From Thermococcaceae archaeon (lineage in GTDB: Archaea; Methanobacteriota_B; Thermococci; Thermococcales; Thermococcaceae): a stretch of DNA of 20,697 bases. Within the stretch, counting starts at the first letter, position 1, and every line of letters starts with the position of its first letter. Positions 13,853 to 20,477 of this stretch are shown here, one piece after another. The stretch covers positions 1-20,697 of the forward strand of contig JAMOPD010000044.1 of the NCBI GenBank assembly GCA_027064745.1, in the 5' to 3' direction. Below the pieces are notes generated by a model, which saw nothing but the letters and a program-made list of their open reading frames with translations, had not been told where the DNA came from and searched no databases. Both the position numbers and the translations under genes were made by a program.

Positions 13853-14403
13853 GCTTTCTGGCCTGACTATTCCATTGTAATAGTTTTCTTCAAGCTCAAC
13901 TTCAAAAAAGTCTTTCACAAGCTTATGAGTATCTCTAAGTGTATCATCCCCTATCAGCATACTGTCAGGAGTTAGGCAGTCCTATACCGGATTATCAGGC
14001 ACTCTCACAGCTGATAGTATGTCTATCAGAGGCCAAAGGATAAACTTTGCAGGTTTCAAGAAGCAGTTTAAAAGATCACTCTTTGTATGTTCTAAGAAAG
14101 AATACGTCTAATTTCAAACATGGCCCCTGCTGGATTTGGAATTATGCAGAAGACAAATGAAGAATAGCCAGTTTTTCGCTTTTCTCTTTGCAATTTCGAG
14201 GATTTTTCTGTACCGTCAATGGCATAAAGATCAACATCTTTTGGATAAAACCTAAGTGTCTTTCCAGTGGCAATGCCAATTTCAAGAACCTTGGCCTTAG
14301 CAAAACTCAAAGCTCTTCTCAGCGGCTGGAAAAATCTGTCCAAAGGCATTTCTAACCTTCAGCTATTCTGGTATATCTTCTTTGATAGTTCATAAAAGTG
14401 CAT
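13853..14403 (-). pseudogene. SAM-dependent methyltransferase (UbiE-like), multiply disrupted
   Basis: Read from ATG 14403, the gene starts MHFYELSKKIYQNS, meets an in-frame TGA (14361-14359), and continues RLEMPLDRFFQPLRR and the SAM-binding VLEIGIATGKTLRFYP with DVDLYAIDG. An internal deletion then joins GTEKSS... to SSFVFC and FEIRRIL. A second deletion or frameshift leads to FLEHTKSDLL and PAKFILWP. Element copy E interrupts here; beyond it the frame resumes with LIGDDTLRDTHKLVK, FFEVELEENYYNGIV and is cut off against the radical SAM gene. The order of these pieces matches class I methyltransferases of Thermococcales as I know them. There are at least four lesions, so the gene is dead. 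The C-terminal piece alone could be misread as a separate small gene. Confidence 0.8.
13958..14022. mobile_element. Inverted-repeat element, copy E, inserted in the methyltransferase pseudogene
   Basis: The ends are CATACTGTCAG (13958-13968) and CTGATAGTATG (14011-14021), inverted repeats with one mismatch in 11. A perfect 7-bp direct repeat CTATCAG flanks the element (13951-13957 and 14023-14029). Removing the element and one repeat joins codons for KFILWP and LIGDD of the minus-strand methyltransferase in frame. This shows insertion into a once-continuous gene with 7-bp target duplication. The left end carries the GGAGTTAGGCAG variant shared with G (reverse strand) and D. Confidence 0.85.
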
Positions 14404-14412
14404 AATCATCAT

Positions 14413-14422
14413 GGTTTAAAAA
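14413..14422 (+). promoter_or_regulatory. TATA box of the SPOUT methyltransferase gene
   Basis: GTTTAAAAAC lies about 30-39 bp before the ATG at 14452, with GGTGGGA as the ribosome site. It overlaps the upstream region of the dead methyltransferase gene on the other strand. Confidence 0.45.
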
Positions 14423-14451
14423 CTCTTGAGCTAACTTAAGCCGGTGGGAAA

Positions 14452-15084
14452 ATGGCATACTTGATTATCGAGCATCTTGAGGATATAAGCGAGTGGCTCT
14501 GGCTTGAATACAAACACGTGAGCATGTGGTGGAAGGACAAGCTGATTTTCACCAACGTCAGGAGAGACGAGCGGGAAAAGCTCGCAAAACTGGGGAGCGT
14601 TCTAGCAGAGAGCATTACAAAGTTTCCCCTTGAGAGGTCAAAAGTAATCGTCCTTGATTTACAGGCGGAGGAAGAGCTCAAACCTGAGGACATAGGGGAG
14701 GATACGATTATAGTTGTCGGCGGAATTCTGGGAGATGCCGTGCCACGGGGACGAACGAAGGAGTTCATAACCTCGAAGATGGAAGGTGTGCAGGTCAGGC
14801 ACATGGGGGAGCCTCAATACTCAATTGATGGTGCTTCAATAGTTGCCAAACTGATAGCTGATGGCAAACGCCTTACCGAGATTGAATATGAAGAGAACCC
14901 AACTATAAAACTCGATGATTTCAGTGAAATCACCCTGCACTATGCCGTTCCAAAGCTGAACGGGAAGCTTTTGCTCACACCAGGGTTGATTGAGCTGCAG
15001 AAGAGGGAGCTGGGTTACACTGAAGGCGAGATAAGTGATGAGGAACTTGAGGCGTTTTTCGAGGGGAGGGGAGAGATTTTGTGA
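14452..15084 (+). CDS. SPOUT-type SAM-dependent methyltransferase, DUF431 family
   Basis: The 210-aa protein resembles the DUF431/RNA_Me_trans family: an N-terminal segment LIIEHLEDISEWLWLEYKH, a central VIVLDLQAEEEL, IIVVGGILGDAVPRGRTKE, and a late LHYAVPKLNGKLLLTPGL. The GGILGD and PRGRT parts lie where SPOUT enzymes form the SAM-binding knot. In yeast the homolog Sfm1 methylates an arginine of ribosomal protein S3; archaeal members have been predicted to act on RNA. The substrate here is therefore open (ribosomal protein or RNA). The start is supported by GGTGGGA 4 nt upstream. The gene looks intact although it lies between two pseudogenes. Confidence 0.72.
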   Translation: MAYLIIEHLEDISEWLWLEYKHVSMWWKDKLIFTNVRRDEREKLAKLGSVLAESITKFPLERSKVIVLDLQAEEELKPEDIGEDTIIVVGGILGDAVPRGRTKEFITSKMEGVQVRHMGEPQYSIDGASIVAKLIADGKRLTEIEYEENPTIKLDDFSEITLHYAVPKLNGKLLLTPGLIELQKRELGYTEGEISDEELEAFFEGRGEIL

Positions 15085-15162
15085 GTTTTGGATACTCTCA
15101 AATTTTGGAGGGTGTAGCCTTGTTGTCAGGTGATACGATATTTAAATTGTCACATTAACATG

Positions 15163-15221
15163 ATACTGTCAGGAAGTCTTATACCAGTTTATTATCAGCT
15201 CACGGGTTATCCTGACAGTAT
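15163..15221. mobile_element. Inverted-repeat element, copy F
   Basis: ATACTGTCAGGA (15163-15174) and TCCTGACAGTAT (15210-15221) pair perfectly over 12 bp. Between them is the core ATACCAGTTTATTATCAGCT followed by CACGGGTTATCC, nearly identical to copy D. No exact flanking direct repeat is visible. It lies about 80 bp after the SPOUT gene and just upstream of the GOLD-like pseudogene promoter. A partial end-like GTTGTCAGGTGATA at 15122-15135 may be a remnant of another copy. Confidence 0.85.
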
Positions 15222-15278
15222 GAAGTGTCATAATAAAAACTTTTTAACTTGAACGGTTCTACTAGTATGAGTGATACC

Positions 15279-15695
15279 ATGGTCGATATGAAAAAACTCC
15301 TAATAGGGATCGGGGGCTATTGTCAGGATTGTATTGATAATATTCTTGGGGTTAACGCTCCAGAAACTGTTCAGGAAGCTGTGCCCCATGAGAGAACAAT
15401 AACTATAGTCAGTGACACTTGTACTGTGGACGAGAGCTATAAGAAAGTTTAGTTTTAGTGTACCGTATGAGGCTAGCGATGTCAGGGTCAAGTTGGAGTT
15501 CGAAGCTAGGGGAGGTTCGGGGATGATATCATCATTAAAATGGACGAGTAGTGTATAATAGTGGCCAAGTTACAAAAGTGTATACTACCGTTGATCTATA
15601 CAATGGAGGCACATATTACTTAGTGTTTGATAATACGTTCTCCTTGGTCTCGTCCAAGGACGTCAGGGTGCATGCCAAATTAGTATATTTGGATA
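15279..15695 (+). pseudogene. GOLD/p24-like surface protein gene, several frameshifts
   Basis: From ATG 15279 the frame reads MVDMKKLLIGIGGYCQDCID, then VNAPETVQEAVPHERTITIV to a stop at about 15452. The neighbouring frame continues FSFSVPYEASDVRVKLEFEA. A third shift gives GDDIIIKMDE, and a fourth frame gives YNSGQVTKVYTTVDLYNGG, TYYLVFDNTFSLVSSKDV and HAKLVYL. The TYYLVFDNTFS..SSK motif is the signature of GOLD (emp24/p24-like) beta-sandwich domains. Small proteins of this type are annotated in Thermococcus. At least three single-base changes and a missing stop codon make it a pseudogene. The N-terminus looks like a shortened signal peptide. The start is uncertain (15267, 15279 or 15288). 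Confidence 0.65.
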
Positions 15696-15710
15696 GTTGT
15701 CTTTTCTGTT

Positions 15711-15857
15711 TTAATCTTTCCATTTTTCAATCAGCTTCTCAATTTCCTTCCGCTCCCTGTCGGCCTTATCAACGACGAGAATGAACCAAGCCTTGTTCCT
15801 CGCTATGAGCTTCAGTCCAGCGGTTGTTTCTCCTGACTCCCTCTCTGGGTATATGGT
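15711..15857 (-). pseudogene. Orphan C-terminal gene fragment (48 codons)
   Basis: Minus-strand sequence directly after the stop of the CGP-CTERM gene stays open for 48 codons: ESGETTAGLKLIARNKAWFI, then LVVDKADRERKEIEKLIEKW and KD, ending in TAA (15713-15711). The charged, amphipathic tail looks like a genuine protein end, but there is no start codon or ribosome site. It is in the same frame as the upstream gene, so readthrough would append it after MRKR. I do not recognise the parent. It probably marks a deletion junction where the neighbouring GOLD-like gene also lost its stop. Confidence 0.5.
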
Positions 15858-16988
15858 TTAGCGTTTTCTCATGAACAGCAAGCTCAGGAGAATTACCATA
15901 CCCGGCCCACATATTCTATTTCGGGTCTCTGCCGTTGAATTCGTTCCTTGTGGAGAGGTTTCAGTTTGGGTGAGTTTTGTCCGATATAGGCAGCTTTTTC
16001 TGATGGTTACATTCATTGCCAGCGGCCTGAAGTAGCTGCCTGTAGGGAGAAAAAGGAGCACCGCCCTGAGGCTTCCGTTGTATAGAAATGCATAGACTGG
16101 CTTGAAGTCATCGAGCTTGAAATCATAGAGAACAAACCCTGACTTAGATATGAATGATGAAAAGCCTAGACTGCTCTCAAATGTTCCATTATCAACGCAG
16201 TAGGCATAGCTCATCACAGGTGGCAAGATGAGAAGGTAATCATTCATAAAAACTCCAGTCAGTAGTTTTAACTCCCTCCCGTCATAGAGATATGGCAAAA
16301 ACTCACCCGCAGAAATCCTGTAAACCTCAGTGCCATTCGAGAACACCAATGTCCCATTTTCCAGTCTCCCCTCCCCCATTGAGGGGCGTTTGCTCTTCAT
16401 AAATTCCCATGTACTCACAGAAGGAACCTCAAAAATTCCAACCGGACTCAGATTAAACATCTTGGTGCCATTTGGACAGCTCACTATGAGGTTCTTGGAA
16501 CTCAGGTCAAATGTGCATTGAGGTGATACCTTTACCGAGCCTACCCTGCTCATGTTACCATCAATGTAGTAAATACTAAGCTCCCTAGATGTTTTTGCAG
16601 CTATATATGGAAATGCAAACTTAACCTTCCCAATAACCCCTCCCAACTTTTGAAAGCATCCGTTATAGGCTCGATAGATAACGTTTCCGATTAAAAGATA
16701 CGTGCCATTTTCAGAGGAAAATGTAGCAGGACTGTACACATAGCGCACATAATAAACTCCGCTGGTGTTAGCATAGAAAACAATGTAGTGACAGCAGTCA
16801 GCAGGAACCTCGTTGTAACAGCATGGCCGAGGGGCGCAGAGGGGGTCTATCATTGTCGGAGTCCATTCAATGAGTATAAGAACGTCATCCCCATTGCCAG
16901 TTATGGATGAATAAGTATAGATGAAGCCATCAGCCGAGACCAGCCCCACCGTGAGGAGGAAAATCATGACTGCGAGAAAATTTCTCAT
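15858..16988 (-). CDS. CGP-CTERM-anchored secreted protein
   Basis: The 376-aa protein has an N-terminal signal peptide (MRNFLAVMIFLLTVGLVSA) and a C-terminus CGPGMVILLSLLFMRKR. That is, a CGP motif, a hydrophobic stretch and a basic end: the CGP-CTERM sorting signal of Thermococcales. A Ser/Thr-rich stalk (TQTETSPQGTNSTAETRN) precedes it. The mature part is beta-rich with several N-glycosylation sites (NGT, NVT, NTS) and an early Cys cluster (DPLCAPRPCCYNEVPADCC). The protein is exported and, by the family model, cut at the CGP Cys and attached to lipid or the cell surface. No enzyme motif is seen. ATG 16988 is preferred because GGTGGTTGG directly precedes it. It lies 48 bp downstream of arcS, possibly in the same transcript. 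Confidence 0.75.
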   Translation of the reverse strand: MRNFLAVMIFLLTVGLVSADGFIYTYSSITGNGDDVLILIEWTPTMIDPLCAPRPCCYNEVPADCCHYIVFYANTSGVYYVRYVYSPATFSSENGTYLLIGNVIYRAYNGCFQKLGGVIGKVKFAFPYIAAKTSRELSIYYIDGNMSRVGSVKVSPQCTFDLSSKNLIVSCPNGTKMFNLSPVGIFEVPSVSTWEFMKSKRPSMGEGRLENGTLVFSNGTEVYRISAGEFLPYLYDGRELKLLTGVFMNDYLLILPPVMSYAYCVDNGTFESSLGFSSFISKSGFVLYDFKLDDFKPVYAFLYNGSLRAVLLFLPTGSYFRPLAMNVTIRKSCLYRTKLTQTETSPQGTNSTAETRNRICGPGMVILLSLLFMRKR

Positions 16989-17036
16989 CCAACCACCATA
17001 GAATTTACTGGGCATTGGGGTAAAAAAGGTTTCGGA

Positions 17037-18743
17037 TTAAGCCCGCTTTCTCACCTTTACGGCAATGCCCCTTTTCGCCTTAACCATCTCCTCTCCAGAG
17101 AGAACAGCCCTGCCGACGCCGACAACCTTCTCATCGCGAACGACTCCGACTATGTCATCCGAGCGAATCCTCTCGTCGGCTTCGTTTACGCCGACCGCGA
17201 ATACATCTCCTCTAAGCTCAAAGTCTATCTTCACCCAGTATGACTTGAGGGAGTCGTATATCCTCTGCATTCCGAAGGGCGTGACGCTTATGACGCCATC
17301 CCTGAAGGTTCCCGTCTGCTGGTTTTCAACGAAGAGACGGAGCATTTTACTATCCTTGACCTGCCCGTCGTCCGGAAGGACTGCATTTCCAGCCCCTAAA
17401 CCAAAGTAGAAATCAAAGACCTTCCTGATGTTCTCCCTGAAGCGATAAGCCCGGTCTTCCTTAGTCCCCTCAAGCTCGAACTCCTTCAGGGTTTCGGTGA
17501 GGGATTTCAAACTTTCTCTGCTCGTTGTGCCATTCTCAACGCGGGTGAAGATTATCTCCCTGCCGGAGAGCTCGCCAGCGAGCTTCGCTATCTCAACGTA
17601 GGCCTCGTCGAGATGAGCTATTATTGGAATGTCTCTGGGGTACTTCTCAATTGTTTTTGCCAAAAGCTCTGCGGCAGGCTTAATTTCCTCCTCGCTCCAG
17701 TGGCCGGTTACAACTATGTCATACTTTGCCAGCCACTCCCATTCCCTCGGCACGACGCCGAAAGGAGATGTCAGAATCAGCTCATGGACTCTGTAAATTC
17801 CAGAGCCCAACACCTCTTTTACGGCCTTTCGGTAGAGGGTGTGAGAGCGTGAAAAGGAATAGGGCTTTTTAGCAGAGCATGGAAAGAGAAGCAGGAGTTC
17901 CGCTCCAGGCGGTTCGAACCTCTCCACAACCCTCTGATGCCACCTCCTAACTTCCGGCCTTCTTATCGATGCATCACTTATGAAGTAGACTGTCTCCTTT
18001 TGGATTGGCGTGTATCTTTCAAGGTAATCCCCGTGCTCCAGATCGGCTATCCTCAGGATTCCGGCATGGCTCTGGGTTGGGAAGAAGTTTTCGACGAGAT
18101 AGCGGAGTTTCCCTTCTTCAAGGGCTTTTCTTACGAGAGCAATGCTTTTTTTGGCAAATTCAATTGAATTCGCCTCCTCTTCCCAGAGAATGGGAGAATA
18201 CTGTGTGAAGCCCTTTTTATGAAAATCATAGAGCTTCAGCGAGCGCGTATCAAAGGCATCAACGCCGAGATAAACGGTCAGAGGGTAGAAAAAGGGTTCA
18301 AGATCTGTTATTATCATGAGGTTCGGGTCTGCTTCACGTATCAGACGGAGATTTTGAAGAAACCGCCTGTACTCCCTGATGGCAACCTTGGAGTTGCCCA
18401 GATAAACCGCATCAAACTTATCCATCTCTAGGATATTTTTAATAAACTCCTCCAGATATTCAACATGCCTCAGCATGGGCACATAAAGAGTGTTAAATTT
18501 TGAATAATCGACCTCATAAAGCCTCCTGAATGCCTTTTCAATGACTTCCGGAGGTGTGTAGAAACTTATTGGAATCGAAGGGGCAAGGACAAAGTCATAA
18601 TCAGAATAATCTCTAGGATAGAAGTATGAGTTAAAAGGAGACAGGGTAAAATCTAACCCAGCTAAAGTGGGAGTTTTGAATGATTTTCCTTTTAACCGAA
18701 CTAACCCAAGCCTTCCAGGACCTTCATGCCTGAGGATTTCCAT
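17037..18743 (-). CDS. arcS: Archaeosine synthase subunit alpha ArcS (TgtA2)
   Basis: The 568-aa protein belongs to the archaeosine synthase family, which modifies preQ0 at position 15 of archaeal tRNA after Tgt has inserted it. The N-terminal half is a catalytically reduced Tgt-like domain. The conserved LLLLFPCSAKKPYSFSRSH (PCSxKKPY at residues 288-295) is the hallmark of ArcS. The last 80 or so residues (FAVGVNEADERIRSDDIVGVV, VVGVGRAVLSGEEM) form a PUA RNA-binding domain. In Thermococcus ArcS attaches lysine to preQ0-tRNA and a radical SAM partner (RaSEA) completes archaeosine; that partner is not in this window. The start lies 5 bp after the upstream coiled-coil gene and has only a weak ribosome site, suggesting coupled translation. 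Confidence 0.9.
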   Translation of the reverse strand: MEILRHEGPGRLGLVRLKGKSFKTPTLAGLDFTLSPFNSYFYPRDYSDYDFVLAPSIPISFYTPPEVIEKAFRRLYEVDYSKFNTLYVPMLRHVEYLEEFIKNILEMDKFDAVYLGNSKVAIREYRRFLQNLRLIREADPNLMIITDLEPFFYPLTVYLGVDAFDTRSLKLYDFHKKGFTQYSPILWEEEANSIEFAKKSIALVRKALEEGKLRYLVENFFPTQSHAGILRIADLEHGDYLERYTPIQKETVYFISDASIRRPEVRRWHQRVVERFEPPGAELLLLFPCSAKKPYSFSRSHTLYRKAVKEVLGSGIYRVHELILTSPFGVVPREWEWLAKYDIVVTGHWSEEEIKPAAELLAKTIEKYPRDIPIIAHLDEAYVEIAKLAGELSGREIIFTRVENGTTSRESLKSLTETLKEFELEGTKEDRAYRFRENIRKVFDFYFGLGAGNAVLPDDGQVKDSKMLRLFVENQQTGTFRDGVISVTPFGMQRIYDSLKSYWVKIDFELRGDVFAVGVNEADERIRSDDIVGVVRDEKVVGVGRAVLSGEEMVKAKRGIAVKVRKRA

Positions 18744-18748
18744 AGGAT

Positions 18749-19651
18749 TTACACCAGATTGTATCTCTGCAGCAGGAGGAGCTCATCTAACGTGAGCTTT
18801 TCGCCGCGTTTGAACTTCTCCAAAGCTTCAACAGCCTTCTCAAAGCTGCTATCTCTTCTTGCTCTCATTCTAGCGACCATTTTGTAAGCTATAAGCTCCT
18901 TGTGTTTTTCATCGAATTCCATAATCTTCTTCTCGACTTCCCTAAGCTCTCTCCGGACTTCCCTTATCTTGTCCCTGAGCTCAACAACCTTAGCATGATA
19001 CTCGTCAGCCTCTTTCTTAACCTCATCCGCCTGGTTGAATGCCTTTATCATCTGCTCATGGAACTGCTGGCTCTGGTTTGCAAGCTTTTGTATTTCCATG
19101 CTTATTGCTCGCCTTGCTTTCTTCAGGCTCTCGACTTTCTTTCTGGTCTCCTGAAGCCTCTGATGGAATCTCTCTGCCTGCTGTATTATCTCAAGCTCGG
19201 TCGCTAAAACCTGGATTTGATCAACTATCTGCTTCTCTCTCTCAGGGGTTATTGTGGGATTTGTCTGCAGCTCCCATTCGAGTTTTTCAATCCTTTCTTG
19301 TATCTTTTCACTCGGCATTTTTAATCTGCGAAGCTGGTTATATTCATCCCTTTTGGTTCTATATTCAAGAATCTCCTGATAGAGAAGGTCCAGCTTGGCG
19401 TTTATCTCTTCCCGGTTCTTTTTTAGTTCCTGAATTTGTCTGTTGATTTCGTCCCGCTTGGCCTTGAACTCCCTGGCCTTCTGGCGGAGCTGTTTCACCT
19501 CATTGTTTTTTTCATCCCTTTTTTGTATCCATATGTTCAGCTCCTTCTGAAGCTCATCCAATTTTGCTTGAATCTCTTTCTTTTCTTTTTCAAGCGCCTC
19601 AATCTCTGCCTTTATCCTCTTAATTTCTTCTGGATCCACTTTCACTTGCAT
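18749..19651 (-). CDS. Archaeal coiled-coil protein (COG1340-like)
   Basis: The 300-aa protein is one long series of heptads rich in Glu, Lys, Gln and Leu from about residue 5 to 250, with a possible break around residues 110-140 (RLKMPSEKIQERIEK, NPTITPEREKQ). It ends in a compact LTLDELLLLQRYNLV after an RMRARRD segment. This matches the archaeal coiled-coil proteins of COG1340, sometimes labelled phosphoserine phosphatase-like, whose function is not established. No membrane segment or enzymatic motif is present. A purine-rich GGGAAGGGGAAGAG precedes the ATG. The gene is first in a tight operon with arcS (5-bp gap), which hints at a link to tRNA or translation, but that is only positional. 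Confidence 0.75.
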   Translation of the reverse strand: MQVKVDPEEIKRIKAEIEALEKEKKEIQAKLDELQKELNIWIQKRDEKNNEVKQLRQKAREFKAKRDEINRQIQELKKNREEINAKLDLLYQEILEYRTKRDEYNQLRRLKMPSEKIQERIEKLEWELQTNPTITPEREKQIVDQIQVLATELEIIQQAERFHQRLQETRKKVESLKKARRAISMEIQKLANQSQQFHEQMIKAFNQADEVKKEADEYHAKVVELRDKIREVRRELREVEKKIMEFDEKHKELIAYKMVARMRARRDSSFEKAVEALEKFKRGEKLTLDELLLLQRYNLV

Positions 19652-19753
19652 GGTCTCTTCCCCTTCCCTAATTTTAGAATAGTTCCCAATCGGATTAAAA
19701 CCCCAGCTATTTGAAAGTTAAAACTAAATAAAAACTTTTTGGCTGAATAATGC

Positions 19754-19834
19754 ATACTTTCAGGATAATCCGTGAGAGCGCCTGGCGGGCTGTCTAACTC
19801 CTGAGAGTATCAGGAGGTGAGGCAGTCAGGATAA
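19754..19834. mobile_element. Inverted-repeat element, copy G, with a fused partial copy
   Basis: ATACTTTCAGGATAA (19754-19768) and the reverse complement of CTAACTCCTGAGAGTAT (19794-19810) form the two ends (11 of 12 matching over the outer part). The left side is copy C-like over CAGGATAATCCGTGAGAGC. The right end is the GAGTTAG type of D and E. Immediately after it TATCAGGAGGTGAGGCAG then TCAGGATAA (19809-19834) repeat pieces of both end types, as though a second, internally deleted copy lies alongside. It lies in the divergent gap between the coiled-coil and Lrp genes. Confidence 0.75.
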
Positions 19835-19894
19835 ATTATATGCCCTAAAATTGAAATAAACTGCCATTGCCAAATGTGGGGAGTTATCGGCAAA

Positions 19895-19902
19895 TTTATA
19901 TA
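19895..19902 (+). promoter_or_regulatory. TATA box of the Lrp/AsnC gene
   Basis: TTTATATA is followed by CTATCCCGAAAATTTTTTATGCGGTGAG. Initiation near 19925 would leave a leader of about 10 nt with GGTGAG as ribosome site. Lrp-family genes are often autoregulated, but no clear palindrome is visible at this promoter. Confidence 0.6.
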
Positions 19903-19934
19903 CTATCCCGAAAATTTTTTATGCGGTGAGTGTT

Positions 19935-20387
19935 ATGCGAGCAAGTTTGGATGATATCGATAGGAAAATCCTTACAATCCTTCAGAAAAACAGCAGGACG
20001 CCGCTGAGGGAGATATCAAAAGAAGTTGGTCTCGCAGAATCAACAGTCTATGAAAGGATAAAAAAGCTTAAGGAGCATGGGATAATCAGAAAGTTCACGG
20101 TTATCCTCGATCCGGATGCACTCGGCTTTATGCTTCTTGCTTTCATACTGATAAAGTCAAAAGCTGGTAAGTACTCACATGTTGCATCCGAGCTGAAAAA
20201 GTATCCCCAGATAGTTGAAATATACGAAACCACTGGAGATTATGACATGCTCGTCAAGATAAGAACTAAAAACAGTGAAGAGCTTAATGAATTCTTGGAT
20301 ACCATAGGAGAAATTGAAGGTGTTGTTGCCACTCATACCATGGTCGTTCTGAAGGTTCATAAGGAGACAACAGAGCTCCCCCTTTAA
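19935..20387 (+). CDS. Lrp/AsnC family transcription regulator
   Basis: The 150-aa protein begins with the family's winged helix-turn-helix (LDDIDRKILTILQKNSRTPL, then LAESTVYERIKKLKEHGIIR). A linker strand (KFTVILDPDALGF) and the RAM ligand-binding domain follow, including VEIYETTGDYDMLVKIRTKN and the GVVATHT segment. It would act as a dimer or octamer and control amino-acid or redox metabolism genes; its targets are unknown. The aminotransferase palindrome at 7303-7320 has the symmetry such regulators use, but no link is shown. ATG 19935 is chosen since GGTGAG lies 4 nt upstream; GTG 19926 overlaps that site. It has its own promoter, and copy G lies behind it. Confidence 0.88.
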   Translation: MRASLDDIDRKILTILQKNSRTPLREISKEVGLAESTVYERIKKLKEHGIIRKFTVILDPDALGFMLLAFILIKSKAGKYSHVASELKKYPQIVEIYETTGDYDMLVKIRTKNSEELNEFLDTIGEIEGVVATHTMVVLKVHKETTELPL

Positions 20388-20430
20388 TTCCTATTTTTGA
20401 TACTGCAAGATGCGATTTTGTTTAAAAATG

Positions 20431-20440
20431 CTTATAAATG
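20431..20440 (+). promoter_or_regulatory. TATA box of pfpI
   Basis: CTTATAAATG lies about 38 bp before the ATG at 20478. GGAGGTGG (20467-20474) is the ribosome site. An adjoining TTTAAAAATG at 20421-20430 is an alternative box. Confidence 0.5.
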
Positions 20441-20477
20441 CCTACTTCCAACCTTCACATGGCATGGAGGTGGTTGT

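Noticed and set aside
13853..13960. Separate small minus-strand gene starting at 13960
   Set aside because: Its apparent start codon lies inside element copy E; across the insertion the reading continues the methyltransferase pseudogene.
814..19834. The repeats as a CRISPR array
   Set aside because: Copies are kilobases apart, vary in length and are inverted repeats without regular spacers.
20400..20415. GATACTG after the Lrp gene as an element end
   Set aside because: The match stops after GATACTG, and neither the TCAGG part nor a partner end follows.
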